This document shows, in pieces, positions 35,656 to 47,567 of a stretch of 64,000 nucleotides of DNA (positions are counted from its first letter, which is position 1; each line of letters starts with the position of its first letter). Below the pieces are notes generated by a model that saw only the letters and a program-made list of their open reading frames with translations, did no database searches and was not told the origin of the DNA. Source of the DNA: [Clostridium] methylpentosum DSM 5476 (GTDB lineage: Bacteria; Bacillota; Clostridia; Oscillospirales; Ruminococcaceae). Both the position numbers and the translations under genes were made by a program. The DNA lies in contig EQ973343.1 of assembly GCA_000158655.1 (NCBI GenBank), positions 217,019-281,018 of the forward strand. The letters are read 5' to 3'.

Positions 35656-38455
35656 ACTGAGCGCCTTCGGCCCGTTTAAAACAGAACAGCAACTCGACTT
35701 TTCCTGCCTCGAGGGGGCGGATATCTTTTTGATCTCGGGAGACACCGGCGCAGGCAAGACCACCATCTTTGACGCGGTCTGCTTTGCGCTCTATGGTGAG
35801 ACGAGCGGCGGTCGCAAAAACACCCGCACCCTTAAAAGCGATTTTGCCCCGCCTTCCCAGCAGTGCTTTGTGGAACTCACCTTTGAATCCAACGGCAGGG
35901 TGTACCGCATCCAGCGTAGCCCAGAGCAGCTCAAACCCAAGCGGGGGGGTGATTACACCACTGTGTCGCACAAGGCAGAACTGCTCCTCCCCGACGGCAA
36001 GGCGGTCACCAACCTCAAGCAGATCAAAGAGCTGATCGAAACCGAAATCATCGGCCTGGACTGCGGCAACTTCAGCAAAATCGTCATGCTCCCTCAAGGT
36101 CAGTTTCAAAAGCTGCTGACCGAAAAAAGCTCTGATAAAACCGCGACCTTCCGAGAGATTTTTGGCACTGAAATCTTCCAGAAACTGACCGGCAAGCTGT
36201 TTGAACGCACTCGGACCACAGAGCAGCAAAATCAAACCCTGCTCGCACAAAACAAACGGCTGCTCGCTGACATCCTCACCGATTCCCCCGGGCTGTTACA
36301 GCAGCAGGCGTCCGACTGCCCCGATTTCACAAAGGTAGCCCGGCTGCTGTCCGAACAGAACAGCGCGGATACAAACCGCCTCAAAGAGCTTGAAGGGGAG
36401 GCCGCACGAATTTCCCGGCTCGAGCTCTCGCTGCAAACCGCCTGTGCGGAAGCAGAGCAACTCAAACAGGATTTCGCGCGCCGAGAGGAGCTGCAACTCC
36501 AGCTGGATGCACTCCATGCTGAACAGCCGCGCATTGAGCAGCTGACCGTCCTCTGCCAAAAGCTGCGCCAAGCCGAGGAACTCCTCCCGCTCGAAGAGTC
36601 CACCCTCCAGCTCATCGAACGGGTGGAGCAGCTTGATGAGGAGCACCGCAAAACCCTCGCGCTGCGCCAGACCCAAACCGAACGGCTCGAAAACCTTCTC
36701 CCCTCCTACCAGGCACTCGAACAGCTACGCTATAAGGAGGACAGTCTCAAGGAACAGATCCGCGAGCTGCTTCGGGCGGAGGAACAGAAAGCCGGCATTG
36801 CAGCAGCCCAAAAGCAGCTTGATCACCTCGATCAGCGGATAAAACAGGCATCTAGGGAAATCGAAGCTTGTGAGCAGCGGCTTGCCCTTGACCTTCTACA
36901 ACAACAGCTCGGCGAGTTTAAACAGCTCGATGCCCTTCAAACAGAGAGCGAACAGCTTGCAAAATCACTTTCAGATGCGGAAAAGGCCTACCAGCGGGCA
37001 TGCACCCACTTTTTTGAGGAACAGGCGTGGACAATGGCAGAAAATCTTCAGGAGGGGGAGAAATGCCCTGTCTGTGGATCGGTGCACCATCCTCAAAAAG
37101 CATCCCCTCCAACAGAAGGAATCACCCAGGCGAAGGTGCAGCAGTACCAGGCAAAACGAGACCGGCTGGTGGAGCAGGCTGCCCGCCTAAAACAAAAACA
37201 AAGCCAGCTAGTGAACCAACTCGCGCCACTTGACCGAACAGAACTCACCCAGCGCCATGCAGAACTCACCAGTCGGTTTGAAGGCGGCGGCCTGCCCAGC
37301 GGGGATTGCTCCGAGCAGATTCGCCTGCTGACTGCGCAGCGCGAAGAGGATGCCCTTGCTTGCGAACAGCTCAAAGGGCAGATTGCCGCAACGCGCCGGG
37401 GACTGTTCGATTCCTCTCCGGGTCTAATCGAACGTCTCAACAGGGAGCAGGGTGCGCTGTCAGCACAAATCAAACAGACCGAACGCGACTATCAAAACTG
37501 TCGGCAAGAGCTGAGCTCGCTGGAGGGCAGGCTGAGCGAACAGCAGAGCCGCGCCGCTCAGCTGCGGCAGGACGCCGCTGAGGCACAGGAGCGCTTTGAC
37601 GCTGCCCTGTCCCAATCCGGGCTCGACCAAGAGTATCCGCAGCTCAAACACAGAGTGTCGGAACGCCCTCCGGCAGAACAGGAAATCGCGGAGCACACAG
37701 CTCGGTTCCAAGAGGCTGCCCTCCTGCTTCAAAGCCTGGAACAGCGGCTCGCTGGCAAGGAGCTGCCCGACCTGGAATCGCTGTGCCGTCAGCTTGACGA
37801 GACATCCAGCAAAAGGGTCGCAATCCAGAAGCAGAAGGATGCTCTGAGCCAAAAACTCGCTGTCAACCGGCTACAGGAACAAAACCTGCTCCACAACCGC
37901 AGAAAATCCGAGCAGCTCGAGCAGGAATACCGCATGACCAAGCGGCTGACCGACCTCGCGCGGGGCGGTGTGAAGCGAATGAGCCTGGAGAAATTTGTTC
38001 TCGCCTCCTATTTTGATGAAATCATCGCGTTCGCCAATCTAAGGCTCAGCCGGATGAGCGGCTCTCGTTACCGGATGTCCCGAATTACCCGGGCGGACTC
38101 GGACGGGCTCGATATCGAGGTATTTGACAACTACACCGGGCGAATGCGCCACGTTTCCACCCTATCGGGCGGGGAGACCTTTCTCGCCTCCCTCTCCCTC
38201 TCATTGGGGCTTGCAGATGTCGTCTCCCAGCACGCAGGGGGCATCCAGCTCAGCACCATGCTCATCGACGAGGGATTCGGGTCCCTTGACAGCGAGGCGC
38301 TCAACTTGGCAATCGACTGCCTCACCAGCCTGCAAAACGGCGGCCGCCTTGTCGGCATCATCTCACATGTGCCCGAACTGCGGGAGCGCATCCAGGCAAA
38401 ACTGATCATCTCCAAGGGCAATGCGGGCAGCTCCGCCCAGTTCTTTCTACAATAA
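35636..38455 (+). CDS. sbcC: Exonuclease subunit SbcC
   Basis: A 939-residue SMC-like ATPase (Rad50 homologue). The true start is the ATG at 35636, after GGGAGGG, although the frame is open further upstream inside sbcD. Walker A SGDTGAGKTTIFDA is near residue 33. Two long Gln/Leu-rich coiled coils flank the zinc hook CPVCGSVHH (about residues 480-490). The C-terminal ATPase lobe has signature LSGGETFLASL and Walker B MLIDEGFGSLD. Partner of SbcD in processing hairpins and double-strand ends. Confidence 0.97.
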   Translation: MKLLSLKLSAFGPFKTEQQLDFSCLEGADIFLISGDTGAGKTTIFDAVCFALYGETSGGRKNTRTLKSDFAPPSQQCFVELTFESNGRVYRIQRSPEQLKPKRGGDYTTVSHKAELLLPDGKAVTNLKQIKELIETEIIGLDCGNFSKIVMLPQGQFQKLLTEKSSDKTATFREIFGTEIFQKLTGKLFERTRTTEQQNQTLLAQNKRLLADILTDSPGLLQQQASDCPDFTKVARLLSEQNSADTNRLKELEGEAARISRLELSLQTACAEAEQLKQDFARREELQLQLDALHAEQPRIEQLTVLCQKLRQAEELLPLEESTLQLIERVEQLDEEHRKTLALRQTQTERLENLLPSYQALEQLRYKEDSLKEQIRELLRAEEQKAGIAAAQKQLDHLDQRIKQASREIEACEQRLALDLLQQQLGEFKQLDALQTESEQLAKSLSDAEKAYQRACTHFFEEQAWTMAENLQEGEKCPVCGSVHHPQKASPPTEGITQAKVQQYQAKRDRLVEQAARLKQKQSQLVNQLAPLDRTELTQRHAELTSRFEGGGLPSGDCSEQIRLLTAQREEDALACEQLKGQIAATRRGLFDSSPGLIERLNREQGALSAQIKQTERDYQNCRQELSSLEGRLSEQQSRAAQLRQDAAEAQERFDAALSQSGLDQEYPQLKHRVSERPPAEQEIAEHTARFQEAALLLQSLEQRLAGKELPDLESLCRQLDETSSKRVAIQKQKDALSQKLAVNRLQEQNLLHNRRKSEQLEQEYRMTKRLTDLARGGVKRMSLEKFVLASYFDEIIAFANLRLSRMSGSRYRMSRITRADSDGLDIEVFDNYTGRMRHVSTLSGGETFLASLSLSLGLADVVSQHAGGIQLSTMLIDEGFGSLDSEALNLAIDCLTSLQNGGRLVGIISHVPELRERIQAKLIISKGNAGSSAQFFLQ

Positions 38456-38525
38456 GCGATTATTGTGTTCACAGCTAAAGCTTTTTCTTTGCCAGCACAG
38501 CTGGTGGATTTTTTACTAAATCAAG

Positions 38526-39225
38526 ACCACTAGTAAACGAGTGGTTTGCGCAGACCCCAGAGGGGACAGTACTTGCTGACCCCTGGAAGGGGTACTGGTT
38601 TGACATCGCATCACCATTACAGGCAGCCGCTTAAAGCGGCTGTTTTCTTTTGCCTACTGTCTCTTGTTACCCGTAAACGGGTCCATATACTCCTTGAGGG
38701 AGATTCGATCACTGGCCAAGTCTTCCTCTAACTTTTTGAATATATTCCTGGATCATTTTCGCGTTCTTTCCTACCGTATCCACAAAGTATCCTCTGCACC
38801 AGAAGTTTCTGCTCCCATATTGATACTTCAAATTTGCATGCCTATCAAAGATCATCAACGCACTTTTACTCTTGAGCGTCTCTATAAACTGTGCTATACT
38901 CATCTACGGCGGGATACTTACTAGAAGATGAATGTGATCCGGACATGCCTCGCCCTCGATTATCTTCACCCTCATTTCTTTACATAGCCTTTTTATAATT
39001 ACGATAATATCTTTCCGTACGGCCTTATAAATCACTTTCTTCGATACTTCGGCGCAAATACCACATGGTGTTCACTATGATTTATTTCATTTTTCACTGT
39101 CTAAAACCTCCTTGCTTTTTCATGATGTGGTTGCCAAACCATCTTGATTCTAGCACGGAGGTTTTATTTGCCAAGGCTTTTTTACTTGCCCCTGATAGAA
39201 CCAGGGATTTTGTTAAGCCTAAAGG
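38526..39225 (-). mobile_element. Degenerate IS200/IS605-type element
   Basis: Contains a broken tnpA (38660-39097). One end carries the imperfect palindrome ACCACT-N8-AGTGGT (38526-38545), the other CCCCTGATAGAACCAGGG (39188-39205), as expected for the subterminal hairpins of single-strand transposing IS200 elements. Exact ends cannot be fixed without a second copy. It lies between sbcC and the tuf terminator. Confidence 0.6.
38660..39097 (-). pseudogene. tnpA: IS200-type TnpA transposase, broken
   Basis: Reads from a GTG at 39097, after AAGGAGG, as NEINHSEHHVVFAPKYRRK, then loses one base (TGATTTAT for GTGATTTAT). It continues IEGEACPDHIHLLVSIPP (HUH motif HIH intact), has an in-frame stop (TAG) after the PP, and resumes with MSIAQFIETLKSKSALMIFD and FWCRGYFVDTVGKNAK. 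A second frameshift precedes the normal tail ISLKEYMDPFTGNK. So three inactivating lesions in an otherwise near-complete gene, recent enough to read easily. Confidence 0.85.
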
Positions 39226-39232
39226 TAACAAT

Positions 39233-39272
39233 AAAAACCTCTGGTTGAGCAATAGCTCAACCAGAGGTTTTT
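39233..39272 (-). terminator. Intrinsic terminator of tuf
   Basis: An 18-bp perfect stem (AAAAACCTCTGGTTGAGC and complement) with an AATA/TATT loop and T-run, 12 nt after the tuf stop; closes the rpo-str cluster. Confidence 0.95.
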
Positions 39273-39284
39273 CAATGCTTAATT

Positions 39285-40484
39285 TTATTCGTTGATCGCG
39301 GTAACAACGCCGGAACCAACAGTACGGCCGCCCTCACGGATAGCGAAACGAAGACCTTCTTCGATTGCGATCGGGGTGATGAGCTCAACGTCCATGGTTA
39401 CGTTGTCGCCGGGCATGCACATCTCAGTGCCTTCCGGAAGGGTGACAACGCCGGTAACGTCGGTGGTTCTGAAGTAGAACTGCGGACGGTAGTTGTTGAA
39501 GAACGGAGTATGACGGCCGCCTTCATCTTTTTTCAGGACGTAAACCTGGCCTTTGAATTTGGTGTGCGGGTGGATGGTGCCGGGTTTGCAGAGAACCTGG
39601 CCTCTTTCGATTTCAGTTCTCTGGATACCACGGAGAAGAGCACCGATGTTGTCGCCAGCCTCAGCATAGTCGAGGATCTTGCGGAACATTTCGATACCGG
39701 TAACAACGGTTTTCTTTCTCTCTTCGGAAAGACCGATGATCTCAACTTCGTCGCCCGAGTTGAGCTGGCCTCTTTCCACTCTACCAGTTGCAACGGTTCC
39801 ACGACCAGTGATGGTGAAAACGTCTTCAACAGGCATGAGGAAAGGCAGGTCGGATTTACGCTCAGGAGTCGGGATATAAGAATCGACAGCATCCATGAGC
39901 TCGAGGATCGGTTTGTAAGCTTCGTTGGTGATATCGTCCGGAGCTTCGAGAGCCTTGAGAGCCGAACCCTTCACGATCGGGGTGTCGTCGCCCGGGAACT
40001 CGTACTCGTTGAGCAGATCGCGGATTTCCATCTCGACGAGATCGAGGAATTCCGGATCGTCAACCTGGTCAGATTTATTCATGAAGACAACGATATACGG
40101 AACGCCAACCTGACGGGAGAGCAGGATGTGCTCACGGGTCTGGGGCATCGGGCCGTCAGCAGCGGAAACAACGAGGATCGCGCCGTCCATCTGAGCAGCA
40201 CCAGTGATCATGTTCTTAACGTAGTCAGCATGGCCGGGGCAGTCAACGTGAGCGTAGTGACGGTTGTCGGTCTCGTACTCAACGTGAGCGGTGTTGATGG
40301 TAATACCACGCTCTCTCTCTTCCGGAGCCTTGTCGATGTTTGCGTAGTCAACATAGTCCGCCTGGCCTTTCATGCCAAGAGTCTTGGTGATCGCAGCGGT
40401 CAGAGTGGTTTTACCATGGTCAACGTGGCCAATGGTACCGATATTAACGTGGGGCTTATTTCTTTCAAATTTAGCCTTTGCCAT
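39285..40484 (-). CDS. tuf: Elongation factor Tu
   Basis: A 399-residue GTPase that delivers aminoacyl-tRNA to the ribosome. GTP-binding motifs GHVDHGKTT (about 19-27), DCPGHADY (about 80-87) and NKSD (about 135-138) are intact. Domains 2 and 3 follow, with [19 protein letters not shown] precedes the ATG. It ends the str cluster and also has its own promoter in the spacer after fusA. A single copy is seen in this window. Confidence 0.99.
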   Translation of the reverse strand: MAKAKFERNKPHVNIGTIGHVDHGKTTLTAAITKTLGMKGQADYVDYANIDKAPEERERGITINTAHVEYETDNRHYAHVDCPGHADYVKNMITGAAQMDGAILVVSAADGPMPQTREHILLSRQVGVPYIVVFMNKSDQVDDPEFLDLVEMEIRDLLNEYEFPGDDTPIVKGSALKALEAPDDITNEAYKPILELMDAVDSYIPTPERKSDLPFLMPVEDVFTITGRGTVATGRVERGQLNSGDEVEIIGLSEERKKTVVTGIEMFRKILDYAEAGDNIGALLRGIQRTEIERGQVLCKPGTIHPHTKFKGQVYVLKKDEGGRHTPFFNNYRPQFYFRTTDVTGVVTLPEGTEMCMPGDNVTMDVELITPIAIEEGLRFAIREGGRTVGSGVVTAINE

Positions 40485-40527
40485 TCTTAGTTTCCTCCTC
40501 AGATTTGTAAAAATTCTACATAAGAAT

Positions 40528-40555
40528 ATTCTAGCATAAATCTAAAAATATTCAA
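40528..40555 (-). promoter_or_regulatory. Candidate tuf promoter
   Basis: TTGAAT (40550-40555), 16-bp spacer, TAGAAT (40528-40533) on the minus strand in the 130-bp fusA-tuf spacer, about 45 nt before the start; allows extra tuf transcription. Confidence 0.6.
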
Positions 40556-40613
40556 GTATTTTTACAGTATTTTTTTATTTTATTGTGCGAAAATTAACGG
40601 CTGAATCAGCAGA

Positions 40614-42695
40614 CTAGTCGTTTTTCGCCTTGGAACTCATGATCTTCTCAGAAATCGACTTCGGAACCTCAATGTAGTGGCTCGGTTCCATCGAATACTG
40701 TCCACGACCCTGTGTTTTGGAACGCAGGTCGTTGGAGTACCCGAACATTTCGGAGAGCGGGACGGATGCGGTGATCTGCTGGACGCCGTTTCTCGCCTCC
40801 ATGCCGCCGATCTGTCCACGGCGGGAGTTGAGGTCGCCGATGACATCGCCCATGTAATCCTCTGGAACGATGACTACAACCTTCATGATCGGCTCGAGGA
40901 TGACCGGATCAGCCTTTCTCATCGCCTCTTTGAATGCCTGCGAACCACAGATCTTAAACGCCATTTCAGAGGAGTCAACCTCGTGGTAGGAGCCGTCGTA
41001 AAGGGTTACTTTGACGTCGACAACTTGGTAGCCTGCGAGCACGCCGGCCTGCATAGCACCCTGGATACCTGCGTCAACAGCGGGGATATATTCCTTCGGA
41101 ACCGATCCGCCGACGATCTTGTTGATAAACTCATAGCCCTTGCCGGATTCATTCGGCTCGACAATGATTTTAACATGACCGTACTGACCTTTACCACCCG
41201 ACTGGCGGGCGTATTTGTGGTCGACGTCGACTTTGCGGCGAATGGTCTCTTTGTAGGAAACCTGCGGCGCGCCGACGTTTGCCTCTACCTTGAACTCACG
41301 GAGAAGGCGGTCGACAATGATCTCGAGATGGAGCTCGCCCATGCCCGCGATGATGGTCTGGCCGGTTTCTTCGTTGGTGTAGGTCTTGAAGGTCGGGTCT
41401 TCTTCTGCGAGCTTCGCAAGAGCGATGCCCATCTTTTCGGAGCCCGCCTTGGTCTTCGGCTCAATTGCAAGGCTGATAACAGGCTCTGCAAATTCCATCG
41501 ACTCAAGGATAACCGGATGGTCGGGATCACAGAGGCTGTCGCCGGTTCCGGTGTTTTTGAGGCCGACTGCCGCAGCGATTTCGCCTGCGTAGACGGTTTC
41601 AATGTCCTTCCGGTTGTTGGCGTGCATCTGCAGAATGCGGCCGATTCTCTCATTTTTGCCCTTGTTCGCGTTCAAGACAGTGGAACCCGCATTGAGGACG
41701 CCGGAGTAAACGCGGAAGAAGCAGAGTTTACCGACAAACGGGTCGGTCGCAATCTTAAAGGCGAGCGCTGCAAACGGCTCGTCGTCAGAGGAGTGTTTGA
41801 TGATCTCCTCACCAGTGTCCGGATCGGTTCCGCGGATCGCGGGAACATCGGTCGGAGCCGGCATGTAGGCGACGATGGCATCGAGCAGCTTCTGGACGCC
41901 CTTGTTTTTATAGGAAGTACCGCAGCAGACCGGAACGATTTCGTTCGCAATGGTCCCTTTGCGGAGTGCTTTGTGGATTTCCTCCTGGGTGAGTTCTTCG
42001 CCCTCGAGGTATTTTTCCATCAGCTCTTCGTCGAGCTCAGCAACTGCCTCAAGGAGTGCAGCGTGATACTCGTCAGCTTTTTCCTGCATGTCTGCGGGGA
42101 TACCTTCCTCGTCAATCGTATTGCCGAGGTCATCCTCGTAGATGTAGGCTTTCATTTCGATCAGGTCGATGAGGCCCTTGAAGGTATCCTCCGCGCCGAT
42201 CGGGAGCTGAATCGGGACGGCGTTACAGCCGAGCCTTGTTTTCATCATATTGACAACGTTGTAGAAATCCGCGCCCATGATGTCCATCTTGTTGACGTAC
42301 GCCATGCGGGGAACGCCGTAGTTGTCAGCCTGGCGCCAAACGGTTTCAGACTGAGGCTCAACGCCGCCCTTTGCGCAGAAGACTGTGACCGAGCCGTCGA
42401 GCACGCGGAGCGAACGCTCAACCTCTGCGGTGAAGTCAACGTGGCCAGGGGTATCGATAATATTGATGCGGTGGCCGTTCCAGTGGACGGTCGTCGCAGC
42501 GGAGGTAATGGTAATACCTCTCTCCTGCTCCTGAGCCATCCAGTCCATCGTGGCAGAACCATCGTGGGTTTCACCAATTTTGCGGTTGATACCTGTGTAG
42601 TACAGGATACGCTCGGTGGTGGTGGTTTTACCTGCGTCGATGTGGGCCATTATACCAATATTGCGAGTCAAATCGAGAGATACGTCTCTTGGCAT
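40614..42695 (-). CDS. fusA: Elongation factor G
   Basis: A 693-residue translocase GTPase. Motifs [26 protein letters not shown] and NKMDIMG are visible in the G domain. The C-terminal domains IV-V contain [15 protein letters not shown] and [13 protein letters not shown]. Usual length for bacterial EF-G. GGAGGAAATT precedes the ATG. It follows rpsG by about 180 nt. No duplicated or truncated copy suggesting a FusB/TetM-type role. Confidence 0.99.
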   Translation of the reverse strand: MPRDVSLDLTRNIGIMAHIDAGKTTTTERILYYTGINRKIGETHDGSATMDWMAQEQERGITITSAATTVHWNGHRINIIDTPGHVDFTAEVERSLRVLDGSVTVFCAKGGVEPQSETVWRQADNYGVPRMAYVNKMDIMGADFYNVVNMMKTRLGCNAVPIQLPIGAEDTFKGLIDLIEMKAYIYEDDLGNTIDEEGIPADMQEKADEYHAALLEAVAELDEELMEKYLEGEELTQEEIHKALRKGTIANEIVPVCCGTSYKNKGVQKLLDAIVAYMPAPTDVPAIRGTDPDTGEEIIKHSSDDEPFAALAFKIATDPFVGKLCFFRVYSGVLNAGSTVLNANKGKNERIGRILQMHANNRKDIETVYAGEIAAAVGLKNTGTGDSLCDPDHPVILESMEFAEPVISLAIEPKTKAGSEKMGIALAKLAEEDPTFKTYTNEETGQTIIAGMGELHLEIIVDRLLREFKVEANVGAPQVSYKETIRRKVDVDHKYARQSGGKGQYGHVKIIVEPNESGKGYEFINKIVGGSVPKEYIPAVDAGIQGAMQAGVLAGYQVVDVKVTLYDGSYHEVDSSEMAFKICGSQAFKEAMRKADPVILEPIMKVVVIVPEDYMGDVIGDLNSRRGQIGGMEARNGVQQITASVPLSEMFGYSNDLRSKTQGRGQYSMEPSHYIEVPKSISEKIMSSKAKND

Positions 42696-42876
42696 AATTT
42701 CCTCCTAAAAATCGTGGGTTATTCATAAAATGGCACAGTCATAGCTGTGCGTGAAGTAAAAGCGTTTGAAAACAACATTTGATGTCAACAGCGACCGAAA
42801 GGCAACAGCTTGTCCCGCACCGGGAGGAACTCCCGGGGATAAACCGCTGCCTGTTTGGATCGTATCTCTGTCTATT

Positions 42877-43347
42877 TTACCATCTGTAATGAGCAAAAGC
42901 TTTGTTCGCTTCAGCCATTCTATGAGTCTCGTCACGTTTCTTGCATGCGCCGCCGTTGTTGTTGAGCGCATCCATGATCTCGCCAGCAAGACGTTCTTTC
43001 ATTGTCTTTTCACTTCTCTGACGGCTGTAGAGGGTGACCCATCTCAGGCCGAGTGTCTGGCGCCGTTCGGGACGGACCTCCATCGGCACCTGATAGGTTG
43101 CACCGCCGACGCGGCGTGCTTTGACCTCTAACACCGGCATGATGTTCTCCATCGCTTCCTGGAACGCCTCGAGGGGCTCTTTCCCAGTTTTCTCCTGAAC
43201 GATTTCGAACGCGCCGTAAACGATTTTCTGAGCGACACCCTTCTTACCGTCGAGCATGACGCTGTTGATCAGACGGGTGACCAGTTTGGATTTGTAAAGC
43301 GGATCTGGCAAAACATCACGTTTTGCAATTTTACCTCTTCTTGGCAC
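42877..43347 (-). CDS. rpsG: 30S ribosomal protein S7
   Basis: A 156-residue primary 16S rRNA-binding protein of the small-subunit head. The start is GTG at 43347 ([17 protein letters not shown]); AAGGAGGG lies 8 nt upstream, and an earlier in-frame ATG overlaps that RBS, so it is rejected. Ends NKAFAHYRW, typical of S7. The 181-bp spacer to fusA contains a CCGGGAG-GAA-CTCCCGG hairpin (42820-42836) without a T-run. Confidence 0.98.
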   Translation of the reverse strand: MPRRGKIAKRDVLPDPLYKSKLVTRLINSVMLDGKKGVAQKIVYGAFEIVQEKTGKEPLEAFQEAMENIMPVLEVKARRVGGATYQVPMEVRPERRQTLGLRWVTLYSRQRSEKTMKERLAGEIMDALNNNGGACKKRDETHRMAEANKAFAHYRW

Positions 43348-43483
43348 TTCGCTTCCCTCCTTCATATTCTGAATTCATTGGTACTCGAAAGCAAGAACTC
43401 CCGTACGTGCCAAATAGGTTCTATCTCAGTGTGCCATGCGCACCTTTGTAAGAAGCCCTATATGGCCGTGTTTGCGGTCAGAA

Positions 43484-43903
43484 CTACTTTCCAGCTTTCG
43501 GACGTTTCGCTCCGTATTTCGAGCGAGCTTGTTTTCTGTCTGCAACACCCTGGCTGTCCAGAGTACCGCGGATGATGTGGTAACGCGTACCCGGCAAGTC
43601 CTTGATACGTCCACCACGGATCAAAACAACGCTATGCTCCTGGAGGTTGTGTCCCTCACCCGGAATGTAGGATGTTACTTCGATTCCGTTCGACAAACGA
43701 ACACGGGCAACTTTACGGAGAGCGGAGTTCGGTTTTTTCGGGGTCATCGTTCTAACTGCAGTGCAGACGCCGCGTTTCTGCGGAGAACTCTGATCGGTCG
43801 AAACCTTCTTCATCGAGTTAAATCTCTTGCCCAGTGCTGGTGCGTTGGATTTGCTCTCTTTCTCTTTTCTGCCTTTGCGTACAAGCTGGTTAAAGGTTGG
43901 CAT
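43484..43903 (-). CDS. rpsL: 30S ribosomal protein S12
   Basis: A 139-residue decoding-centre protein. The segments [17 protein letters not shown] and [15 protein letters not shown] carry the two lysines whose mutation gives streptomycin resistance; both are wild type here. AAGGAGG lies 7 nt before the ATG. The L7Ae-like gene often found between rpoC and rpsL in Bacilli is absent; the spacer to rpoC is only 110 bp. Confidence 0.98.
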   Translation of the reverse strand: MPTFNQLVRKGRKEKESKSNAPALGKRFNSMKKVSTDQSSPQKRGVCTAVRTMTPKKPNSALRKVARVRLSNGIEVTSYIPGEGHNLQEHSVVLIRGGRIKDLPGTRYHIIRGTLDSQGVADRKQARSKYGAKRPKAGK

Positions 43904-44013
43904 ATGGCACCTCCTTACTTGGTTGATAAGATTTTTCTATATGAAACGCAAACATTTGGCGGTCTGATCGCTCAGGCCGCCAAACTGCGCCACACATCTA
44001 CTAACTATAACAC

Positions 44014-47000
44014 TTAACCCTGCTGTTTGTCAAGTGTTTTTTCGTTTTCGACAACTTCAACATTCTGATAGCAGCTCATGCCGGTACCGGCTGGAACAAG
44101 CTTTCCGATGATGACGTTTTCTTTGAGTCCCAGCAGCGGGTCGACCTTGCCCTTGATTGCGGCGTCGGTGAGCACTCGGGTGGTCTCCTGGAAGGAGGCC
44201 GCCGAGAGGAAGCTCTCTGTCGCGAGCGACGCCTTGGTGATGCCGAGCAGCACCGGAATAAAGGTTGGCATGACCAGCTGTTCGCCGGTGTCGGCCATTC
44301 TCTTTTTGAGCTTTTTGACCGCTTGGATCATCTCGCCGCGCTCGATCGTGGTGCCGGGGAGGAGTCCCGAATCGCCCGGCTCGTCGACGCGCACCTTGCG
44401 CATCATCTGGCGGACAATGACCTCGATGTGCTTGTCGTTGATGTCAACACCCTGCATGCGGTAGGTCTTCTGAACCTCGGAGATCAGATAGTTCTGAACC
44501 TCCTGCTCGCCTTTGACCGCGAGCACGTCGTGCGGGTTGATCGGGCCCTCGGTGAGGGGTGTGCCGGGGGTGATGGTCTCCCCGTCCTCCACCTTGATGC
44601 GGAAGCCGTAGGGGATCGCATAATCCTTCTCGTCCCCATCTTCGCTGGTCACGAAGATGTGACGGGTGCGCTTGATCTCCTCCATCCGCACCTTGCCGCC
44701 GATTTCCGCGATAATCGAGGAGTTTTTAGGCCGTCTGCCCTCGAACAGCTCCTCAACGCGGGGAAGACCCTGGGTGATGTCCTCGGCGTTCGCGATACCG
44801 CCGGTGTGGAAGGTTCTCATGGTGAGCTGGGTGCCCGGCTCACCGATCGACTGGGCGGCGATGATGCCGACCGCCTCGCCGACTGCGACGGTGTTGCCGG
44901 TCGCGAGGTTCATGCCGTAGCACTTGGCGCAAATGCCCTGCTCGGATTCACAGGTGAGGATGGAACGGATTTTGACCCGCTCGATGCCCGCGGCCACGAT
45001 GCGCTTGGCGTCGTCCTCGGTCATCATCTTGTCGCAGGACATGAGCAGTTCGCCGGTGTTGGGATCGAGCAGATCCTCCACCAGGTAACGGCCGGTGAGA
45101 CGCTCGTGCAGCGGCTCGATCTTTTCGTTGCCCTCTTTGATCTCGTAGACTTCGATGCCGTGGTGAGTGTGGCAGTCCTTCTGCCGGACAATGACCTCTT
45201 GCGAGACGTCGACGAGGCGGCGGGTGAGGTAACCCGAGTCCGCGGTGCGCAGCGCGGTGTCAGCAAGGCCTTTGCGCGCGCCGCGGGAGGAGATGAAGTA
45301 CTCGAGGATGTTGAGGCCCTCGCGGTAGTTCGCGCGGATCGGGATTTCAATGGTGGTACCCGAGGTGTTCGCGATGAGGCCGCGCATGCCGGCGAGCTGG
45401 CGAATCTGGTTGATGCTTCCGCGCGCGCCCGAGTCCGCCATCATGAAGATCGGGTTGTACTCGCCGAGGTTTTCGGTGAGCGCGTCGGAAACGCGTTTGG
45501 TGGTTTTGTCCCAGGTGTCGATGACGCGGGCGTACCGCTCGTCGTTGGAGATCAGACCGCGGCGGTACTGCTTGGTGATCTTGTCGATCGCCTGCTCCGC
45601 CTCGTCGAGGTACTGTGCCTTCTGAGGCGGAATCTCCGCGTCGCAGACTGCGACGGTGATCGCGCCGCGGGTGGAGTATTTAAAGCCCTGCGCCTTGATC
45701 CGGTCGAGCACCTCGGAGGTCGTGGCAACGCCGTGCTTGCGGATGCAGCGGTTGACGATGTCGCCGAGCTGCTTTTTGCCCACTTTAAAGGTGATCTCGA
45801 GATCAAACTGGGTGTCCGGGTTGCTTCTGTCCACATAGCCGAGGTCCTGCGGGACCGGCTGGTTGAAGATGATCCGGCCGACGGTGACGTCGATGAGCTT
45901 GGAGACCACCTTGTCGCCGACGGTGCGGGAAACGCGCACCTTGACCGGCGCGTGCAGCGTCACGTCTCCTTCATTGTAAGCCATGATCGCCTCGTTGAAG
46001 TCGCGGAACACCTTCCCCGCGCCCTTGTCGTCCTGTTTGACGAGGGTGAGGTAGTAGGAGCCGAGGACCATATCCTGGGTCGGCACCGCAACCGGGCGGC
46101 CGTCCGACGGCTTGAGCAGGTTGTTCGCCGCGAGCATGAGGAAACGGGCCTCCGCCTGCGCCTCCGCCGAGAGCGGCACGTGGACCGCCATCTGGTCGCC
46201 GTCAAAGTCAGCGTTGTAAGCGGTACAAACCAGCGGATGGAGCTTGAGCGCCTTGCCCTCAACGAGAACCGGCTCAAACGCCTGGATGCCGAGACGGTGC
46301 AGGGTGGGCGCGCGGTTGAGCATGACCGGGTGGCCTTTGATGACGGTTTCGAGAGCGTCCCACACTTCAGTCTTGGCGCGCTCGACCATCTTTCTCGCAC
46401 TCTTAATGTTGTTGGATACCCCGGTTTCGACCAGTCGTTTCATGACAAACGGCTTGAACAGCTCGAGCGCCATTTCCTTCGGCAGGCCGCACTGGTACAT
46501 CTTGAGCTCCGGACCGACGACGATAACCGAACGTCCCGAGTAGTCGACACGCTTACCGAGCAGGTTCTGACGGAAGCGACCCTGCTTACCCTTAAGCATA
46601 TCCGAAAGGGATTTGAGGGGGCGGTTGTTGGGGCCTGTCACCGGGCGGCCGCGGCGGCCGTTGTCGATGAGGGCGTCCACTGCTTCCTGCAGCATCCTCT
46701 TTTCGTTGCGCACGATGATGTCGGGCGCGTGAAGCTCGAGCAGGCGTTTCAGACGGTTGTTGCGGTTGATCACCCTGCGGTAGAGGTCGTTGAGGTCGGA
46801 GGTTGCAAACCGTCCGCCGTCGAGCTGTACCATGGGGCGGATGTCGGGCGGGATGACCGGAACCACGTCAAGGATCATCCACTCGGGGCGGTTGCCCGAC
46901 TGCTTAAAGGTGTCGACCACCTCAAGGCGGCGGATCGCCTTGACCCTCTTCTGTCCAGTTGTATTTTCAATTTCGTCTTTCAATTCCTTGGAGAGCTTTT

Positions 47001-47550
47001 CAAAGTCAACTTCTTGGAGAAGCTCCTTGATCGCCTCCGCACCCATGCCGGCGCGAAAATCGTCCTCGTATTTTTCCCGCATGTCGTCGTACTCTTTTTC
47101 GGTCAGCAGCTGGCCTTTTTCAAGCACGGTGTTGCCCGGGTCGATGACAATGTATTTTGCAAAATAGAGGATCTCCTCAAGGCGGCGGGGGGAGATGTCG
47201 AGCAGCAGTCCCATTCTCGAAGGGATGCCTTTAAAATACCAGATGTGGGAAACGGGAGCGGCGAGCTCGATGTGGCCCATACGCTCGCGGCGCACCTTGG
47301 AGCGGGTGACCTCGACGCCGCACTTTTCACAGATCTTGCCTTTGTAACGCAGGCGTTTGTATTTGCCGCAGTGACATTCCCAGTCCTTCTGCGGCCCGAA
47401 AATACGCTCACAGAAAAGGCCGTCGCGTTCGGGTTTCAGTGTGCGGTAGTTAATGGTTTCGGGTTTCTTGACTTCGCCGTAAGACCACTCTCGGATCTGG
47501 TCGGGCGAAGACAGACCGATTTTGATAGACTCAAACACGTTAAATTCCAT
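44014..47550 (-). CDS. rpoC: RNA polymerase subunit beta'
   Basis: A catalytic subunit of about 1178 residues. ATG 47550 is preferred (AGAAGGGG 5 nt upstream); a GTG 18 nt earlier overlaps this RBS. The N-terminal zinc site [20 protein letters not shown] and the catalytic Mg motif NADFDGDQM are intact. The second zinc cysteine cluster includes [13 protein letters not shown]. No large lineage insertions. It begins 17 nt after the rpoB stop in the same transcript. Confidence 0.99.
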   Translation of the reverse strand: MEFNVFESIKIGLSSPDQIREWSYGEVKKPETINYRTLKPERDGLFCERIFGPQKDWECHCGKYKRLRYKGKICEKCGVEVTRSKVRRERMGHIELAAPVSHIWYFKGIPSRMGLLLDISPRRLEEILYFAKYIVIDPGNTVLEKGQLLTEKEYDDMREKYEDDFRAGMGAEAIKELLQEVDFEKLSKELKDEIENTTGQKRVKAIRRLEVVDTFKQSGNRPEWMILDVVPVIPPDIRPMVQLDGGRFATSDLNDLYRRVINRNNRLKRLLELHAPDIIVRNEKRMLQEAVDALIDNGRRGRPVTGPNNRPLKSLSDMLKGKQGRFRQNLLGKRVDYSGRSVIVVGPELKMYQCGLPKEMALELFKPFVMKRLVETGVSNNIKSARKMVERAKTEVWDALETVIKGHPVMLNRAPTLHRLGIQAFEPVLVEGKALKLHPLVCTAYNADFDGDQMAVHVPLSAEAQAEARFLMLAANNLLKPSDGRPVAVPTQDMVLGSYYLTLVKQDDKGAGKVFRDFNEAIMAYNEGDVTLHAPVKVRVSRTVGDKVVSKLIDVTVGRIIFNQPVPQDLGYVDRSNPDTQFDLEITFKVGKKQLGDIVNRCIRKHGVATTSEVLDRIKAQGFKYSTRGAITVAVCDAEIPPQKAQYLDEAEQAIDKITKQYRRGLISNDERYARVIDTWDKTTKRVSDALTENLGEYNPIFMMADSGARGSINQIRQLAGMRGLIANTSGTTIEIPIRANYREGLNILEYFISSRGARKGLADTALRTADSGYLTRRLVDVSQEVIVRQKDCHTHHGIEVYEIKEGNEKIEPLHERLTGRYLVEDLLDPNTGELLMSCDKMMTEDDAKRIVAAGIERVKIRSILTCESEQGICAKCYGMNLATGNTVAVGEAVGIIAAQSIGEPGTQLTMRTFHTGGIANAEDITQGLPRVEELFEGRRPKNSSIIAEIGGKVRMEEIKRTRHIFVTSEDGDEKDYAIPYGFRIKVEDGETITPGTPLTEGPINPHDVLAVKGEQEVQNYLISEVQKTYRMQGVDINDKHIEVIVRQMMRKVRVDEPGDSGLLPGTTIERGEMIQAVKKLKKRMADTGEQLVMPTFIPVLLGITKASLATESFLSAASFQETTRVLTDAAIKGKVDPLLGLKENVIIGKLVPAGTGMSCYQNVEVVENEKTLDKQQG

Positions 47551-47567
47551 TCCGACCCCTTCTTTCA

